A DNA stretch of 64,000 bases from an uncultured Methanospirillum sp. Its GTDB lineage: Archaea; Halobacteriota; Methanomicrobia; Methanomicrobiales; Methanospirillaceae. Where the stretch lies: positions 2,914,001-2,978,000 of the forward strand of contig NZ_OY764544.1 of assembly GCF_963668475.1 (NCBI RefSeq). The letters run 5' to 3'. The stretch's first letter is position 1. Every line of letters begins with the position of its first letter. A model generated the notes under the pieces. It was not told the origin of the DNA, did no database searches, and worked only from the letters and a program-made list of their open reading frames with translations. This document shows positions 8,259-17,509 of the stretch, piece after piece. The position numbers and the translations under genes were made by a program.

Positions 8259-10430
8259 TCATAATTTCTTTCTCACTTTTTCAACAAATTTTTTTGCTAA
8301 AAACAGTTGTATCCGTATAAAGAACGAAAATAGGGGGATATCATAACCCCTCATTGTAACAGATAAAAAATGATTTAACTCTACTAAACGATCCCTCTCT
8401 TGAGTTAATTGATCTCTCTCTTGAGTTAATTTTTGCCGGGCATATTCTTGTTCCGGGGTTTCACAAAACCTAAATAATTCTGCAAGAAGCGAAACATCAG
8501 TTTTCCCTTGTTTATGAAGAATATGAGTAAGTACTTGAAAATTTTTATATACAGGGTTGCTCTGTAGCATTGAATCCGGGGATACCAAGTAATGATATAA
8601 CGGTCTTGGATAATATGATATTTTAACTTTTGAAAGATGAAGATCGAGTAAGAGTGCCCAGTCTGTCCATCCTCTTTTATAGTACTCTAAAAAGGGGAAT
8701 TCTAAACAAACACTCTTTTTTATTAACATTCCAGCATCACCATAATGATTTTCCAGTAAAATACTCGTTGCCATAAACTGACCTGGGCAACCACCTCCTG
8801 CTGAAGTCCAGAAAAAAATTGAAGGATCTGAAAGACTAAACCGTTGCATTGCAGGCAGAACACAATCAGAATCTTCCTTATTGAGAATTTGAAGACATCT
8901 TTCTACGAATTCCGGGAAAAGAGCGTTATCATCATCTAAAAAAACGATATATTCTCCTTTCGCTGCCTGAACTCCGGCATTCCTTGCAGCACCAAGATAG
9001 GCATTTTCTTTACGAATAATATGAATTTTATTCATTTTTTGAAGTTCATCCAGCAATGGAGGAACATCTCGATCCGTACTCCCATCATCAACAATTATTA
9101 TTTCAACATTCTGATATGTTTGTGTCAAAGCAGATTCTACTGCTTTTTCTAATAGTTTTGGACGATTGTATGTGGGAATAATTACTGATACGAGGTTGTT
9201 AATAATTTTACAATTAATTGACGGTTTTTCTCGAGCTTGGTTTGCAAGATTAGCGATAATTTCATATGTATCATCAAATGAGGTAAGGACCTGTTCTGAA
9301 AGTAGTGGAATAGAAAGGTTTTCTTGTTGCATTACGAATTGAAGTTGATTAACCAAAGATTGTGGTCTTGGATGAAAGAGGGCCCAATCATGATCCTTTG
9401 GATGGATTAATTCTTTCAATCCACCACTATTGGTGCATATAAACGGGATATTCTTTTGTACACAGGCATTAATCATATGCGGGAAAATATCTGTGGTTTG
9501 GTTTATTACAACAAATTGCTTATTGCCAGTAAGATACTCTATTGCTTCTGCCTGATTTTTAGTATCAATTATTCGAAGTTGAGTTAATTGTGATGAATTC
9601 AAACAATTTATTTCGGTAATTTTGTGAATCTGGATCTGAGATAAATTCCCTAGTAATGTAATTTTAGTGTTAGTGAATTGTGATTTGGGGAGGAGTTTCA
9701 ATCCAGCGATCACTACAGAAAAATCTGATTGGTTGTAAATATCTCCGGCAAAAACAATTTCATCGATATATTTGATAGAAGTTGTCTGGTTTAGATCATA
9801 ATTCCATTCATTTACAGAATGCAGGATAGAAGGAAGTACTATTTTCATTTTAGGAGTTATCCATTTTCTCTCCTCCATCCAATCTATCAAATATTGATAT
9901 GGCGATATTACAAATTCTGCTAAACCCATGCAGGCACGTTCAAAATCTAATTTTATCGCATTATTATAACCAATAGGATCCTGTTGATGTTCGTTTATCC
10001 ACTGTGTTGAACCGGTACATATTATTCCAATAAGACTTTTGTCAAAACAGGGCATAGATTTCCTACATTTAAGGCAATAATACCCTTCAAATCCGGAGTC
10101 TGGAAAAAGAATTACATCAAATTTTTCAGACGAAGTCATAAAATATTCATATACGGCTTTAGGGCTTCTAAAATACTCTGGAATCCAGTTCCAGTATTGA
10201 CTAATGTCGAGAATATCTATATTAATTCCGTGTTTTTTTAGAATCTTGTCCTTAATTTCATGGATTTTATTACTATCAATTACAGGGTTATTGTACACAA
10301 TTTTAACTTGAAATTGACATTTTATTAGTTTTTTTGCTAAAAAGAACAATATTGACCCAGTTTCTCCATGAACTCCGACATCAGGGAAATCATTAGTGAC
10401 GATACATACTTTTAGTGGGTCATCTTCCAT
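8259..10430 (-). CDS. Two-domain glycosyltransferase (GT-B plus GT2) with C-terminal coiled coil
   Basis: The protein of about 723 residues joins two transferase modules. Residues about 1-405 look like a GT4-type GT-B enzyme (VCIVTNDFPDVGVHGETGS at the start; FICTNSGGLKELIHP in the donor-binding half). From about 415 a GT2 GT-A domain follows, with VSVIIPTYNRPKLLEKAVES, VEIIIVDDGSTD and the metal motif in YIVFLDDDNALFPEF. Near the C-terminus two copies of the heptad LTQERDQ/LTQERDR suggest a short coiled coil for oligomerisation, followed by a hydrophobic basic tail. Start: ATG at 10430 preferred over the adjacent GTG at 10433. It is divergent from the plus-strand epimerase. Such fusions can add two successive sugars; the sugars are unknown. 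Confidence 0.85.
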   Translation of the reverse strand: MEDDPLKVCIVTNDFPDVGVHGETGSILFFLAKKLIKCQFQVKIVYNNPVIDSNKIHEIKDKILKKHGINIDILDISQYWNWIPEYFRSPKAVYEYFMTSSEKFDVILFPDSGFEGYYCLKCRKSMPCFDKSLIGIICTGSTQWINEHQQDPIGYNNAIKLDFERACMGLAEFVISPYQYLIDWMEERKWITPKMKIVLPSILHSVNEWNYDLNQTTSIKYIDEIVFAGDIYNQSDFSVVIAGLKLLPKSQFTNTKITLLGNLSQIQIHKITEINCLNSSQLTQLRIIDTKNQAEAIEYLTGNKQFVVINQTTDIFPHMINACVQKNIPFICTNSGGLKELIHPKDHDWALFHPRPQSLVNQLQFVMQQENLSIPLLSEQVLTSFDDTYEIIANLANQAREKPSINCKIINNLVSVIIPTYNRPKLLEKAVESALTQTYQNVEIIIVDDGSTDRDVPPLLDELQKMNKIHIIRKENAYLGAARNAGVQAAKGEYIVFLDDDNALFPEFVERCLQILNKEDSDCVLPAMQRFSLSDPSIFFWTSAGGGCPGQFMATSILLENHYGDAGMLIKKSVCLEFPFLEYYKRGWTDWALLLDLHLSKVKISYYPRPLYHYLVSPDSMLQSNPVYKNFQVLTHILHKQGKTDVSLLAELFRFCETPEQEYARQKLTQERDQLTQERDRLVELNHFLSVTMRGYDIPLFSFFIRIQLFLAKKFVEKVRKKL

Positions 10431-10615
10431 CACATTTTATATTGTTTTTTTCAGCAATAATGAATATGGTAATTATTTGATAAATTATTGTAAAAAGGGA
10501 ACCTTTATTTCATTATCTGACAAATTATTAATGCCATCTTAAACTTCATTATCAATCAGAACATACAAAAGAACTGCTACGGTATTAATAAAGGTCAAAT
10601 TATTGTTTTGTGAAT

Positions 10616-11560
10616 ATGCAACAGAAAATACTGATAACAGGCTGTGCTGGATTTATTGGAAGCCATCTTACAGAAAAACTTCTTGCTGATGGAAATTCAG
10701 TCATTGGGATTGACTGCTTCCGGGATTATTATGATCCTATGATAAAAGAGCGAAATATTTCCGGATTTGTCAATCATCCAAACTTCACCCTCATTCGAGA
10801 AGACATCTGTCTGATGGACTCTTTTCCTGATGTGGTTTATATCTTTCACCTTGCAGCCCAGGCAGGGGTCCGGGCATCCTGGGGGAGTTCATTTGATAGG
10901 TACACTCATGATAATATCATAGCCACCCAGCGACTTCTTGAATGGTATAAAGATAAGAAAGAATTAAAAAGGTTTGTATTTGCATCCTCTTCTTCTGTAT
11001 ATGGAAATGCTCCTTTTTATCCCATTACTGAAGATATTAAACCTCAACCGATTTCTCCATACGGAGTCACCAAACTAGCATCCGAACATTTGTGTAGGTT
11101 ATATCATGTGAATTATGGTCTCCCTACCGTTTCACTTCGATATTTTACAGTGTATGGGCCTAGACAACGGCCCGATATGGCAATTCATAAGTTCATGCGT
11201 GCTATTAAAGAAGGTAAGGAAATTGAGATCTATGGGGATGGGACTCAAATGAGAGATTTTACATATGTGGATGATGTTGTCCAAGCAAATCTCCTAGCTG
11301 CTGAAAATGGAGTGCCTGGTGAGGTGTATAATATCAGTGGAGGTAATTGGGTTGAACTTAAGAAATTGATCCATATGATAGAAGCAGTTACTCAAGAAAA
11401 TGCAATAATTGTTTGGACTAATAAACAGAAAGGTGATGTTAAAGATACTTGGGCGGATACCCTCCATGTGAAGAATGATATCGGATGGTTTCCTGCAATT
11501 GAGATTGATAATGGGTTGAAGCGTATGAAGGATTGGATGTTTTATGAAAATATATCCTGA
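10616..11560 (+). CDS. NAD-dependent sugar-nucleotide epimerase (SDR, UDP-glucuronate/UDP-glucose 4-epimerase-like)
   Basis: An extended short-chain dehydrogenase of about 314 residues. Seen: the NAD motif ITGCAGFIGSHLTEKLL, the catalytic serine region FASSSSVYGNA and the YxxxK pair in SPYGVTKLASEHLC, then SLRYFTVYGPRQRPDMA and YGDGTQMRDFTYVDD, which are typical of UDP-sugar 4-epimerases, including the UDP-glucuronate type. The RPDMAIHKF segment favours the UDP-GlcA epimerase subgroup, but substrate is inference. An upstream GTG at 10610 is an alternative start. It begins a plus-strand gene run continuing to the Wzm/Wzt exporter and is probably its sugar-donor enzyme. Confidence 0.85.
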   Translation: MQQKILITGCAGFIGSHLTEKLLADGNSVIGIDCFRDYYDPMIKERNISGFVNHPNFTLIREDICLMDSFPDVVYIFHLAAQAGVRASWGSSFDRYTHDNIIATQRLLEWYKDKKELKRFVFASSSSVYGNAPFYPITEDIKPQPISPYGVTKLASEHLCRLYHVNYGLPTVSLRYFTVYGPRQRPDMAIHKFMRAIKEGKEIEIYGDGTQMRDFTYVDDVVQANLLAAENGVPGEVYNISGGNWVELKKLIHMIEAVTQENAIIVWTNKQKGDVKDTWADTLHVKNDIGWFPAIEIDNGLKRMKDWMFYENIS

Positions 11561-11638
11561 TATTCTTTGAATGGTAATAATAAGATTGAATACTTTTAGC
11601 TCACACCTGTTCCTCCTAATAAATTAGAAAAACTGTAT

Positions 11639-12775
11639 ATGAGCAAAAAAATTTCTCTCTCTTTATTTTTTACCGGTGGGGTAAGCCTTCAGACATGGGA
11701 TCAAACTGGCCTTTTAAATAGGGAGCTTGCAATATATCACCATTTGAGATTACAGAGTATTCAAACACGACTAATTACGTATGGACATCCTACTGATCAG
11801 GAGTATGCCAAAAAGGTGTCTCCATTAAAAATTATTACTACTCCTTGGTATCCCAATTCGCTTGAAACATCAAGACGATTAATGCTAAAAAATTTTCCAT
11901 CATTATTCTGTTCTGATGTTCTAAAAACCAACCAGATTTTGGGGTCAGATATTGCGGTAAAAGTAAAAAAAATATTTAAAAAACCTCTAATAACGAGGTG
12001 TGGTTACCTTCATAGTATTTTTACCCGTGAACATTATATCGATCAACAAGTAATTGATTCAGCAATAAAACTAGAGGCAGAGGCATTTCAAGCAGCAGAC
12101 GAATCGGTAGTGACAACATCCTCACAGCGTGATTATGTTATCAGAAATTACTCACTAGATCCTGAAAAAGTCCATGTGATTCCAAATTACGTGGACACAA
12201 ATCTTTTTTCTCCAAATCCCAAACGCCAGAAGAAGTGGGATCTCATATTTGTAGGACGATCTGATTCACAAAAAAATTTATTTAACCTTCTTGACGCAAT
12301 ATCATTGTTATCAGAGCGGGGTAATCAAATAAATCTTCTTTTAATTGGAGGTTCTGGTCAGGATCCTGTTTTGACTGATTATATAAAAAAATACAATCTC
12401 CCGGTCACTCAGATTTCGAATGTGCCAAATTGGGAATTACCCACTTATTTGAATGCATCACGAGCATTTATTCTTCCATCCTTATATGAAGGACATCCGA
12501 AAGCTCTTCTCGAAGCGATGAGTTGTGGTTTGCCTTGTATTGGGACTCCTGTCCCTGGTATTCAGGAAGAGATTATTCATGAAATTAATGGATATCTGGC
12601 ATATGATACGTCCTCGTCCTCTCTCTCTTCTGCAATTCAGAGTATACTCGATGATAACTATCTTTGTATGAAAACTGGGCAGAATGCCAGAGAATATATT
12701 TTATCTCATTATAGTATAGATTATATAAGTGATCAAGAGTCTCAACTTATAAAACATATGGTGAATAATTGGTGA
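11639..12775 (+). CDS. Glycosyltransferase family 4 protein
   Basis: The protein (378 residues) has the two-lobed GT-B plan. The C-terminal donor-binding lobe is clear: VHVIPNYVDTNLFSPNP, WDLIFVGRSDSQKN, then the retaining-GT signature ILPSLYEGHPKALLEAMSCG with the EX7E glutamates, and GIQEEIIHEINGYL. It would transfer a sugar from a nucleotide donor to a membrane-linked glycan on the cytoplasmic side. It overlaps the next gene (methyltransferase) by 4 bases, so the two are probably translationally coupled. Donor and acceptor unknown. Confidence 0.88.
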   Translation: MSKKISLSLFFTGGVSLQTWDQTGLLNRELAIYHHLRLQSIQTRLITYGHPTDQEYAKKVSPLKIITTPWYPNSLETSRRLMLKNFPSLFCSDVLKTNQILGSDIAVKVKKIFKKPLITRCGYLHSIFTREHYIDQQVIDSAIKLEAEAFQAADESVVTTSSQRDYVIRNYSLDPEKVHVIPNYVDTNLFSPNPKRQKKWDLIFVGRSDSQKNLFNLLDAISLLSERGNQINLLLIGGSGQDPVLTDYIKKYNLPVTQISNVPNWELPTYLNASRAFILPSLYEGHPKALLEAMSCGLPCIGTPVPGIQEEIIHEINGYLAYDTSSSSLSSAIQSILDDNYLCMKTGQNAREYILSHYSIDYISDQESQLIKHMVNNW

Positions 12776-13527
12776 TTCATAATTTATTTAGAAAAAAACC
12801 TGATAAAATCCCGTCTTTTCCAACGATAGATTCAATCATTACGATGATTCAAGAAAAATTGAGTCATTGTTCTCCTGAAGAAGAAATCAGGTTTTTATTA
12901 GAACTGGATAATCGTCTTTATCCATTAATTGGTCAGGCATCAATAAGATATGGTGACGGTATCCATACGAAACACCGTCATATCAAGTATCACGATTTTT
13001 TTATCCGAAATATTCAACCCGGAGAACGTGTCTTGGATCTTGGATGCGGAAATGGTACCTGTGCCTATGATATTGCTCTTAATATTCCTGATTCTATCGT
13101 GACCGGGATTGATATCAATCATGATTCTATCCAATATGCTCGAGAGAACTATTCCTGCAAGAATTTATTATTTAAAGAAGCGGATATCACCCGGATTAAA
13201 CTAGCAAATGAGTATGATGTAATTGTTCTATCCAACGTGCTTGAACATATTAATGAGCGTGTATCGTTTTTAGAATCGATCCAGAAGAATTTAAAGCCTT
13301 CACGGTGGTTGATCAGAGTACCGGTTTATGAACGGGACTGGATGGTTCCCCTTAAGGATGACCTGGGTATTGATTATCGGTTGGACCCAACTCATTATAT
13401 CGAGTATAAGAAAAGGGAACTAGAAAATGAATTGAATGATGCGGAATTAAAAATTTTGAGTGTTGAGCATGGATGGGGGGAGGTGTGGTGTGTTGTTGTA
13501 TCATCTTTATTTATTAGGGAGAACTAA
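12772..13527 (+). CDS. Class I SAM-dependent methyltransferase
   Basis: A Rossmann-fold methyltransferase of about 251 residues. Motif I is VLDLGCGNGTCAYDIAL, followed by the acidic residue in GIDINHDSIQYA and by motif IV-like DVIVLSNVLEHINE. The 80-residue N-terminal extension with a polar, helix-rich character may help acceptor binding. I place the start at GTG 12772, giving a GTGA 4-base overlap with the upstream GT4 stop; a TTG at 12769 is an alternative. In this context it likely methylates a sugar in the glycan, or caps the chain before export by the adjacent Wzm/Wzt; both roles are known for such genes, neither is shown here. Confidence 0.85.
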   Translation: MIHNLFRKKPDKIPSFPTIDSIITMIQEKLSHCSPEEEIRFLLELDNRLYPLIGQASIRYGDGIHTKHRHIKYHDFFIRNIQPGERVLDLGCGNGTCAYDIALNIPDSIVTGIDINHDSIQYARENYSCKNLLFKEADITRIKLANEYDVIVLSNVLEHINERVSFLESIQKNLKPSRWLIRVPVYERDWMVPLKDDLGIDYRLDPTHYIEYKKRELENELNDAELKILSVEHGWGEVWCVVVSSLFIREN

Positions 13528-13639
13528 TCAACCTCTTATAGTTATGGGAATTATGTTGACTTATTTATCTACGTACCTATATGTGTTTTAATTTCTCTAT
13601 GTAAAATATATCTCGGATTACCCCATAAAAATAATATTT

Positions 13640-14434
13640 ATGTCATCAAATAATTTAGTATACCGCAATCGAATGAAAAATCAGATCATTCCCTTGATTA
13701 TTACCCTTGTAAAGAGAGATATTGTTGGAAAATATCGTCAGGCAACATTTGGATCACTATATGCAATTATCCAACCGGTTGGTTTTTTGCTGACTTTCTT
13801 CCTCCTCGGAAAAGTTGTGGGTGTAAATTCTGAAGGTATACCTTACGTTCTTATGTTATTAACTGGGCTCGTTCCTTGGCTTTTTTTTTGTAATAGTATT
13901 AATGCTTCAACAGGCGTAATCCGAATGAATGCTGATTTAATAAAAAAGATGCCGGTAACAAAAGAGATATTTCTGATTGTTGGAATAATAGTTGCTTTTG
14001 TTGATTTTCTCGTCTCATCAATACTATTGATTATTGTCGCAATTTATTATCAAATTCCATTAACGCTGGCATTATTGTGGCTTCCTGTCATTATTGCTGT
14101 ATTAGTTCTTTTGATATTGGGCCTCGGGTTTATTGTTGCTGCAATAAGTGCAATTAGGACAGACCTTCAGTTTTTACTGCCATTTCTGCTTCAATTATGG
14201 ATGTTTGCTTCACCTGTTATTTACCCGCTAAAACAGGTTCCAGAATCTGTTGTTGGTTTATATAAATTTAATCCAATTACTGGAATCGTCGAGTCATTTC
14301 GTATTGTTATTGCATATGGTCATGCTCCTGATATGCAAATATTTGGAATATCAATATTGGCTGGTATCATCCTTATATTGATTGGATGGCCGTTATTTCG
14401 ATATTATGGACAATTCTTTGCGGATGTGATCTGA
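13640..14434 (+). CDS. wzm: ABC-2 type polysaccharide export permease
   Basis: The protein (264 residues) carries the six-helix ABC-2 permease plan of Wzm/TagG proteins: N-terminal IPLIITLVKRDIVGKYRQA, hydrophobic segments at about 30-50, 60-85, 105-135, 140-170, 175-195 and 225-250, and the conserved end PLFRYYGQFFADVI. It would form the membrane channel exporting a lipid-linked glycan, energised by the ATPase encoded next; the two genes overlap by one base (TGATG). A possible archaeal TATA-like stretch (AAAATATAT) lies about 30 bases upstream of the ATG, suggesting a separate promoter in the 112-base gap. Confidence 0.9.
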   Translation: MSSNNLVYRNRMKNQIIPLIITLVKRDIVGKYRQATFGSLYAIIQPVGFLLTFFLLGKVVGVNSEGIPYVLMLLTGLVPWLFFCNSINASTGVIRMNADLIKKMPVTKEIFLIVGIIVAFVDFLVSSILLIIVAIYYQIPLTLALLWLPVIIAVLVLLILGLGFIVAAISAIRTDLQFLLPFLLQLWMFASPVIYPLKQVPESVVGLYKFNPITGIVESFRIVIAYGHAPDMQIFGISILAGIILILIGWPLFRYYGQFFADVI

Positions 14435-15657
14435 TGGATAAAGAAGATGACATTGCAATATCAGTAGAAGAACTGTGGAAACGGTATGGTGTTGAGAACC
14501 CTGAAATACTTTATAAAGTAGATCAAACAATATCTCGAATAACAGGAAAACCACAGAGAGATGATATTTGGGCACTTAGGGATATTTCCTTCAAGGTAAG
14601 GAAAGGGGAAACCTTTGGAATTATTGGCCGGAATGGTGCAGGAAAAAGCACATTACTCAAGGTTTTAAGTGGGGTTACTCCACCATCCCGAGGTTCAATT
14701 ATTATAAATGGGACAATTTTTCCTATGATTGAATTAAATGCTGGAATGCATATGGATTTTTCTGGGAGAGAAAATGTCAGGCTACTGGGAACAATAATGG
14801 GATTGGAGTCGAAAAAAATCGATTTGTTGATGAATGAGATTATAGAATTCTGCGAGCTCGGTGAATGGTTTGACCGGCCAGTGAGACATTACTCCAGTGG
14901 GATGATTGCCCGTTTAGGATTTGGGGTAGGTGTTAACATAAATGCAGATATTCTAATCATAGATGAAGTTTTATCAGTTGGGGATTTTTCATTTCAACGT
15001 AAATGCTTCAATAAAATGGAAAAAATTCGAAATGATGGAGTGACTATCATTTTTGTTTCACATAATATTCGGATGGTCAACAGGCTTTGTGAACGAACTC
15101 TCTATCTTGAAAGTGGTAAGATAGTAAATATTGGAGATTCGGATGAAATTTGTCATCTCTATTATAACAATGAAATATCTAGGGAATACACTGTTCAAAA
15201 GAAAGTTGTAGTTGAAGATTATCGTGGAACTGGTGAAATCATCTGTGAAAATCTAGATCTAATTGATCGCAATAACCAATCAATAGAAAATGTATATCTT
15301 TATGAAGATTTGATCATTCAAATCAACTATAATGCAATTATTCCAGTATTTGACCCAATTTTTGTAATTGGAATTTATACTCCTGATAATGTTCAAGCCA
15401 TAATTGTATCAAGTATTCGAGAGGAAAAATTAGGTTTAATTTCAGGGAAAGGAAATATTATCTGTAAGATAAAAAAAATTAACCTTTTACCGGGTACATA
15501 TTGGATAAGGGTAGGAATTACATTATTTGATGGACGTGTTTGTTATAAAAAAGAAAATTTAAAGTGCTTTAAAATTTCTTCTGCAGATGATATTGAACAA
15601 GTCCATGCTGGATTACTAGTACCCACTGTATTTTGGAAATATAATGACAATTATTAA
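14434..15657 (+). CDS. wzt: ABC transporter ATP-binding protein with Wzt-type C-terminal domain
   Basis: The protein (407 residues from the ATG at 14434, the start that overlaps the wzm stop by one base) has an N-terminal ATPase domain with Walker A GRNGAGKST, signature YSSGMIARLGFG and Walker B ADILIIDEVLSVGD. Residues about 265-400 form the Wzt_C-like beta-sandwich, which in O-antigen exporters reads the glycan's terminal modification. An in-frame ATG 48 bases upstream would overlap the permease and is unlikely. Partner of the preceding permease; its C-terminal domain differs from that of the second Wzt at 57.3-58.6 kb, implying a different cargo. Confidence 0.9.
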   Translation: MDKEDDIAISVEELWKRYGVENPEILYKVDQTISRITGKPQRDDIWALRDISFKVRKGETFGIIGRNGAGKSTLLKVLSGVTPPSRGSIIINGTIFPMIELNAGMHMDFSGRENVRLLGTIMGLESKKIDLLMNEIIEFCELGEWFDRPVRHYSSGMIARLGFGVGVNINADILIIDEVLSVGDFSFQRKCFNKMEKIRNDGVTIIFVSHNIRMVNRLCERTLYLESGKIVNIGDSDEICHLYYNNEISREYTVQKKVVVEDYRGTGEIICENLDLIDRNNQSIENVYLYEDLIIQINYNAIIPVFDPIFVIGIYTPDNVQAIIVSSIREEKLGLISGKGNIICKIKKINLLPGTYWIRVGITLFDGRVCYKKENLKCFKISSADDIEQVHAGLLVPTVFWKYNDNY

Positions 15658-16498
15658 AAATCAGTTACTAAAAATTAAAAGTTATATACATTATCCATAT
15701 TTTTTAGGATTAACACTTTTTTTGTTGGTGAAAATTTTTAAAATTAAATCTCAAGCAGATGAGTTAGAGCCATCTTCAATTATACCTAATCATGATACGA
15801 TGTTTATTTTAGGATCTGGATATTCTATTAACTCAATATCTCAACCTGAATGGGAAAAAATGTGTAAAAATGGGGATACAATGAGTTTAAATTTTTTTTT
15901 TATGGGGAAATTTATACCAATAAATTTTCATGTCGTTAGAGAAATATCGCCCTACTATTCCCTAAAACAATTTGCAGGTTCGATTCATCAATATTTTTCT
16001 CTATTGGGGGATAACCACTATTATTCGAAGACGATTTTTTTAATAAGGTTCGATCCGATTTCATATGCAAGTACTCTTGCGACATTTTTTTATAAAGCCT
16101 TAAAAAACAAAAAAATTTGTTACTATGCTAATGGATTAGATATATCTAATATTGAACTTCCTACTAATTCATTTAAAAAAATTCCGCATTGTGGAGCAAC
16201 CCTTATTGATGCAATTAATATTGCATTTATTCTAGGCTATACAAATATTGTATTAGTTGGTGTCGATTTATATGATCGGAGATATTTTTGGTTACAAGAA
16301 AATCAAACTCGAGATGGGGACAATAAACGATGTAAAACCTATAGAGATGAACATAATACAGCATCTACTGTTATAGACACGATGAAAATCTGGTATCCTT
16401 ATCTCTTATCAAAAGGGGTTAAAATATATATTTATAATCCAAAATCTCTCCTTGCTGATATAATTCCTGTATTCTCATTCAATAAGAAAAAAACTTAA
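15644..16498 (+). CDS. GT42/Maf(DUF115)-like protein, possible nonulosonic acid transferase
   Basis: A protein of 284 residues overlapping the wzt end by 14 bases. After a basic, hydrophobic N-terminus (a possible membrane anchor, FLGLTLFLLVKIF) it shows FILGSGYSINSISQPEW, resembling the 'GxGPSL' strand-loop of GT42 sialyltransferases and Maf/DUF115 proteins. Later, CGATLIDAINIAFILGYTNI and VLVGVDLYDRRYFW parallel the GT42 pattern (Ala-Ile, Gly-Tyr, G-x-D-x-Y), and EHNTAST follows where GT42 has a histidine-containing loop. The similarity is by eye only. The presence of two CMP-nonulosonate sets in the window makes a sialyl-type transferase attractive. A T10 run lies in the coding sequence (15892-15901). 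Confidence 0.5.
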   Translation: MTIIKNQLLKIKSYIHYPYFLGLTLFLLVKIFKIKSQADELEPSSIIPNHDTMFILGSGYSINSISQPEWEKMCKNGDTMSLNFFFMGKFIPINFHVVREISPYYSLKQFAGSIHQYFSLLGDNHYYSKTIFLIRFDPISYASTLATFFYKALKNKKICYYANGLDISNIELPTNSFKKIPHCGATLIDAINIAFILGYTNIVLVGVDLYDRRYFWLQENQTRDGDNKRCKTYRDEHNTASTVIDTMKIWYPYLLSKGVKIYIYNPKSLLADIIPVFSFNKKKT

Positions 16499-16813
16499 GA
16501 ACTGATAACCTCAATTCCCCGATCATTAGGCGCATAAATTAAGTGTCTCTAAAATCTCCCTGTTTTACCCATTCCGCACCCCTATTCAGAACGCTCAATA
16601 TTTTTCATGAGAGCTAACAAGGATTTAAGTCGCTAATTTTCAACGATCAAAAGCATCCGCTCATTCTACTCTCTCTTATATCCCACATTCGCCAGATATT
16701 TTTTTCAACCATAGAATTTTTCATCCCACCTTCCGCAGATGTTTATGATGTTATCATAATTTTATCGAAAGCTTAATTATAAATCTTAGTACGTCGATCT
16801 CTATACACAATCA
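16499..16813. other. Upstream flank of an IS1634 element, no gene seen
   Basis: The 315 bases between the GT42-like gene and the IS1634 transposase contain no credible open frame. The section nearest the transposase presumably holds the IS1634 left end and its promoter, but I could not identify a matching terminal repeat. Confidence 0.35.
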
Positions 16814-17509
16814 ATGAATTTTGATGACGTCTATGTTGCTGGTTCAGATAAGACAATTGGTCATCTCGGTTTAGTGGCTGGGAGTTATGATGAATTAGAA
16901 ATCGGTAGAATAATCGATCAGTTCATTCCCAAAAAAGGTCCTCATATCCTTACTCACGGTAACATCGTCAAAGCTATGGTTATCAATGGTCTTGGATATG
17001 TCGAGCGTCGTTTATATCTCTTTCCTGCCTTTTTCACAGATATAGCCGTTAAACGGCTCATTAATAATGACATCACGCCCGAACAACTGAATGATGATAC
17101 CATGGGCAGGACCCTGGATGCAATTGCAGCTTATGGTTCAACAGAATTATTCAATCAAATTGTGTCTGATTGTCTTAAAAGAGACCAATTGGCTATCAAT
17201 TTGGTGAATGATGATACAACAAATTTCAGTGTACATGGAGAATATGATTCTGACTCCAATACCGAAGAGATTGAGATTACCTATGGCCATCCTAAAGATG
17301 GCCGGTGGGATCTAAAAAGGTTCGTTTTGGGTATGGCTACCAATCAATATGGCATTCCTCTCATGCTTCAGACATTTTCTGGGAATGAATCAGATAAAAA
17401 GTCTCTATTGAGAATGATAACTGGCGTTAAGGAGAACCTAAAAACTGATGAGAAGGTTTTCCATGTGGCTGATGCCGCGTTTTATACTGAAGAGAATCTC
17501 CAGACGCTA

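Noticed and set aside
14386-14434. Upstream ATG for the first wzt gene
   Set aside because: It would overlap the permease gene by 49 bases; the ATG at 14434 gives a one-base overlap and a normal N-terminus.
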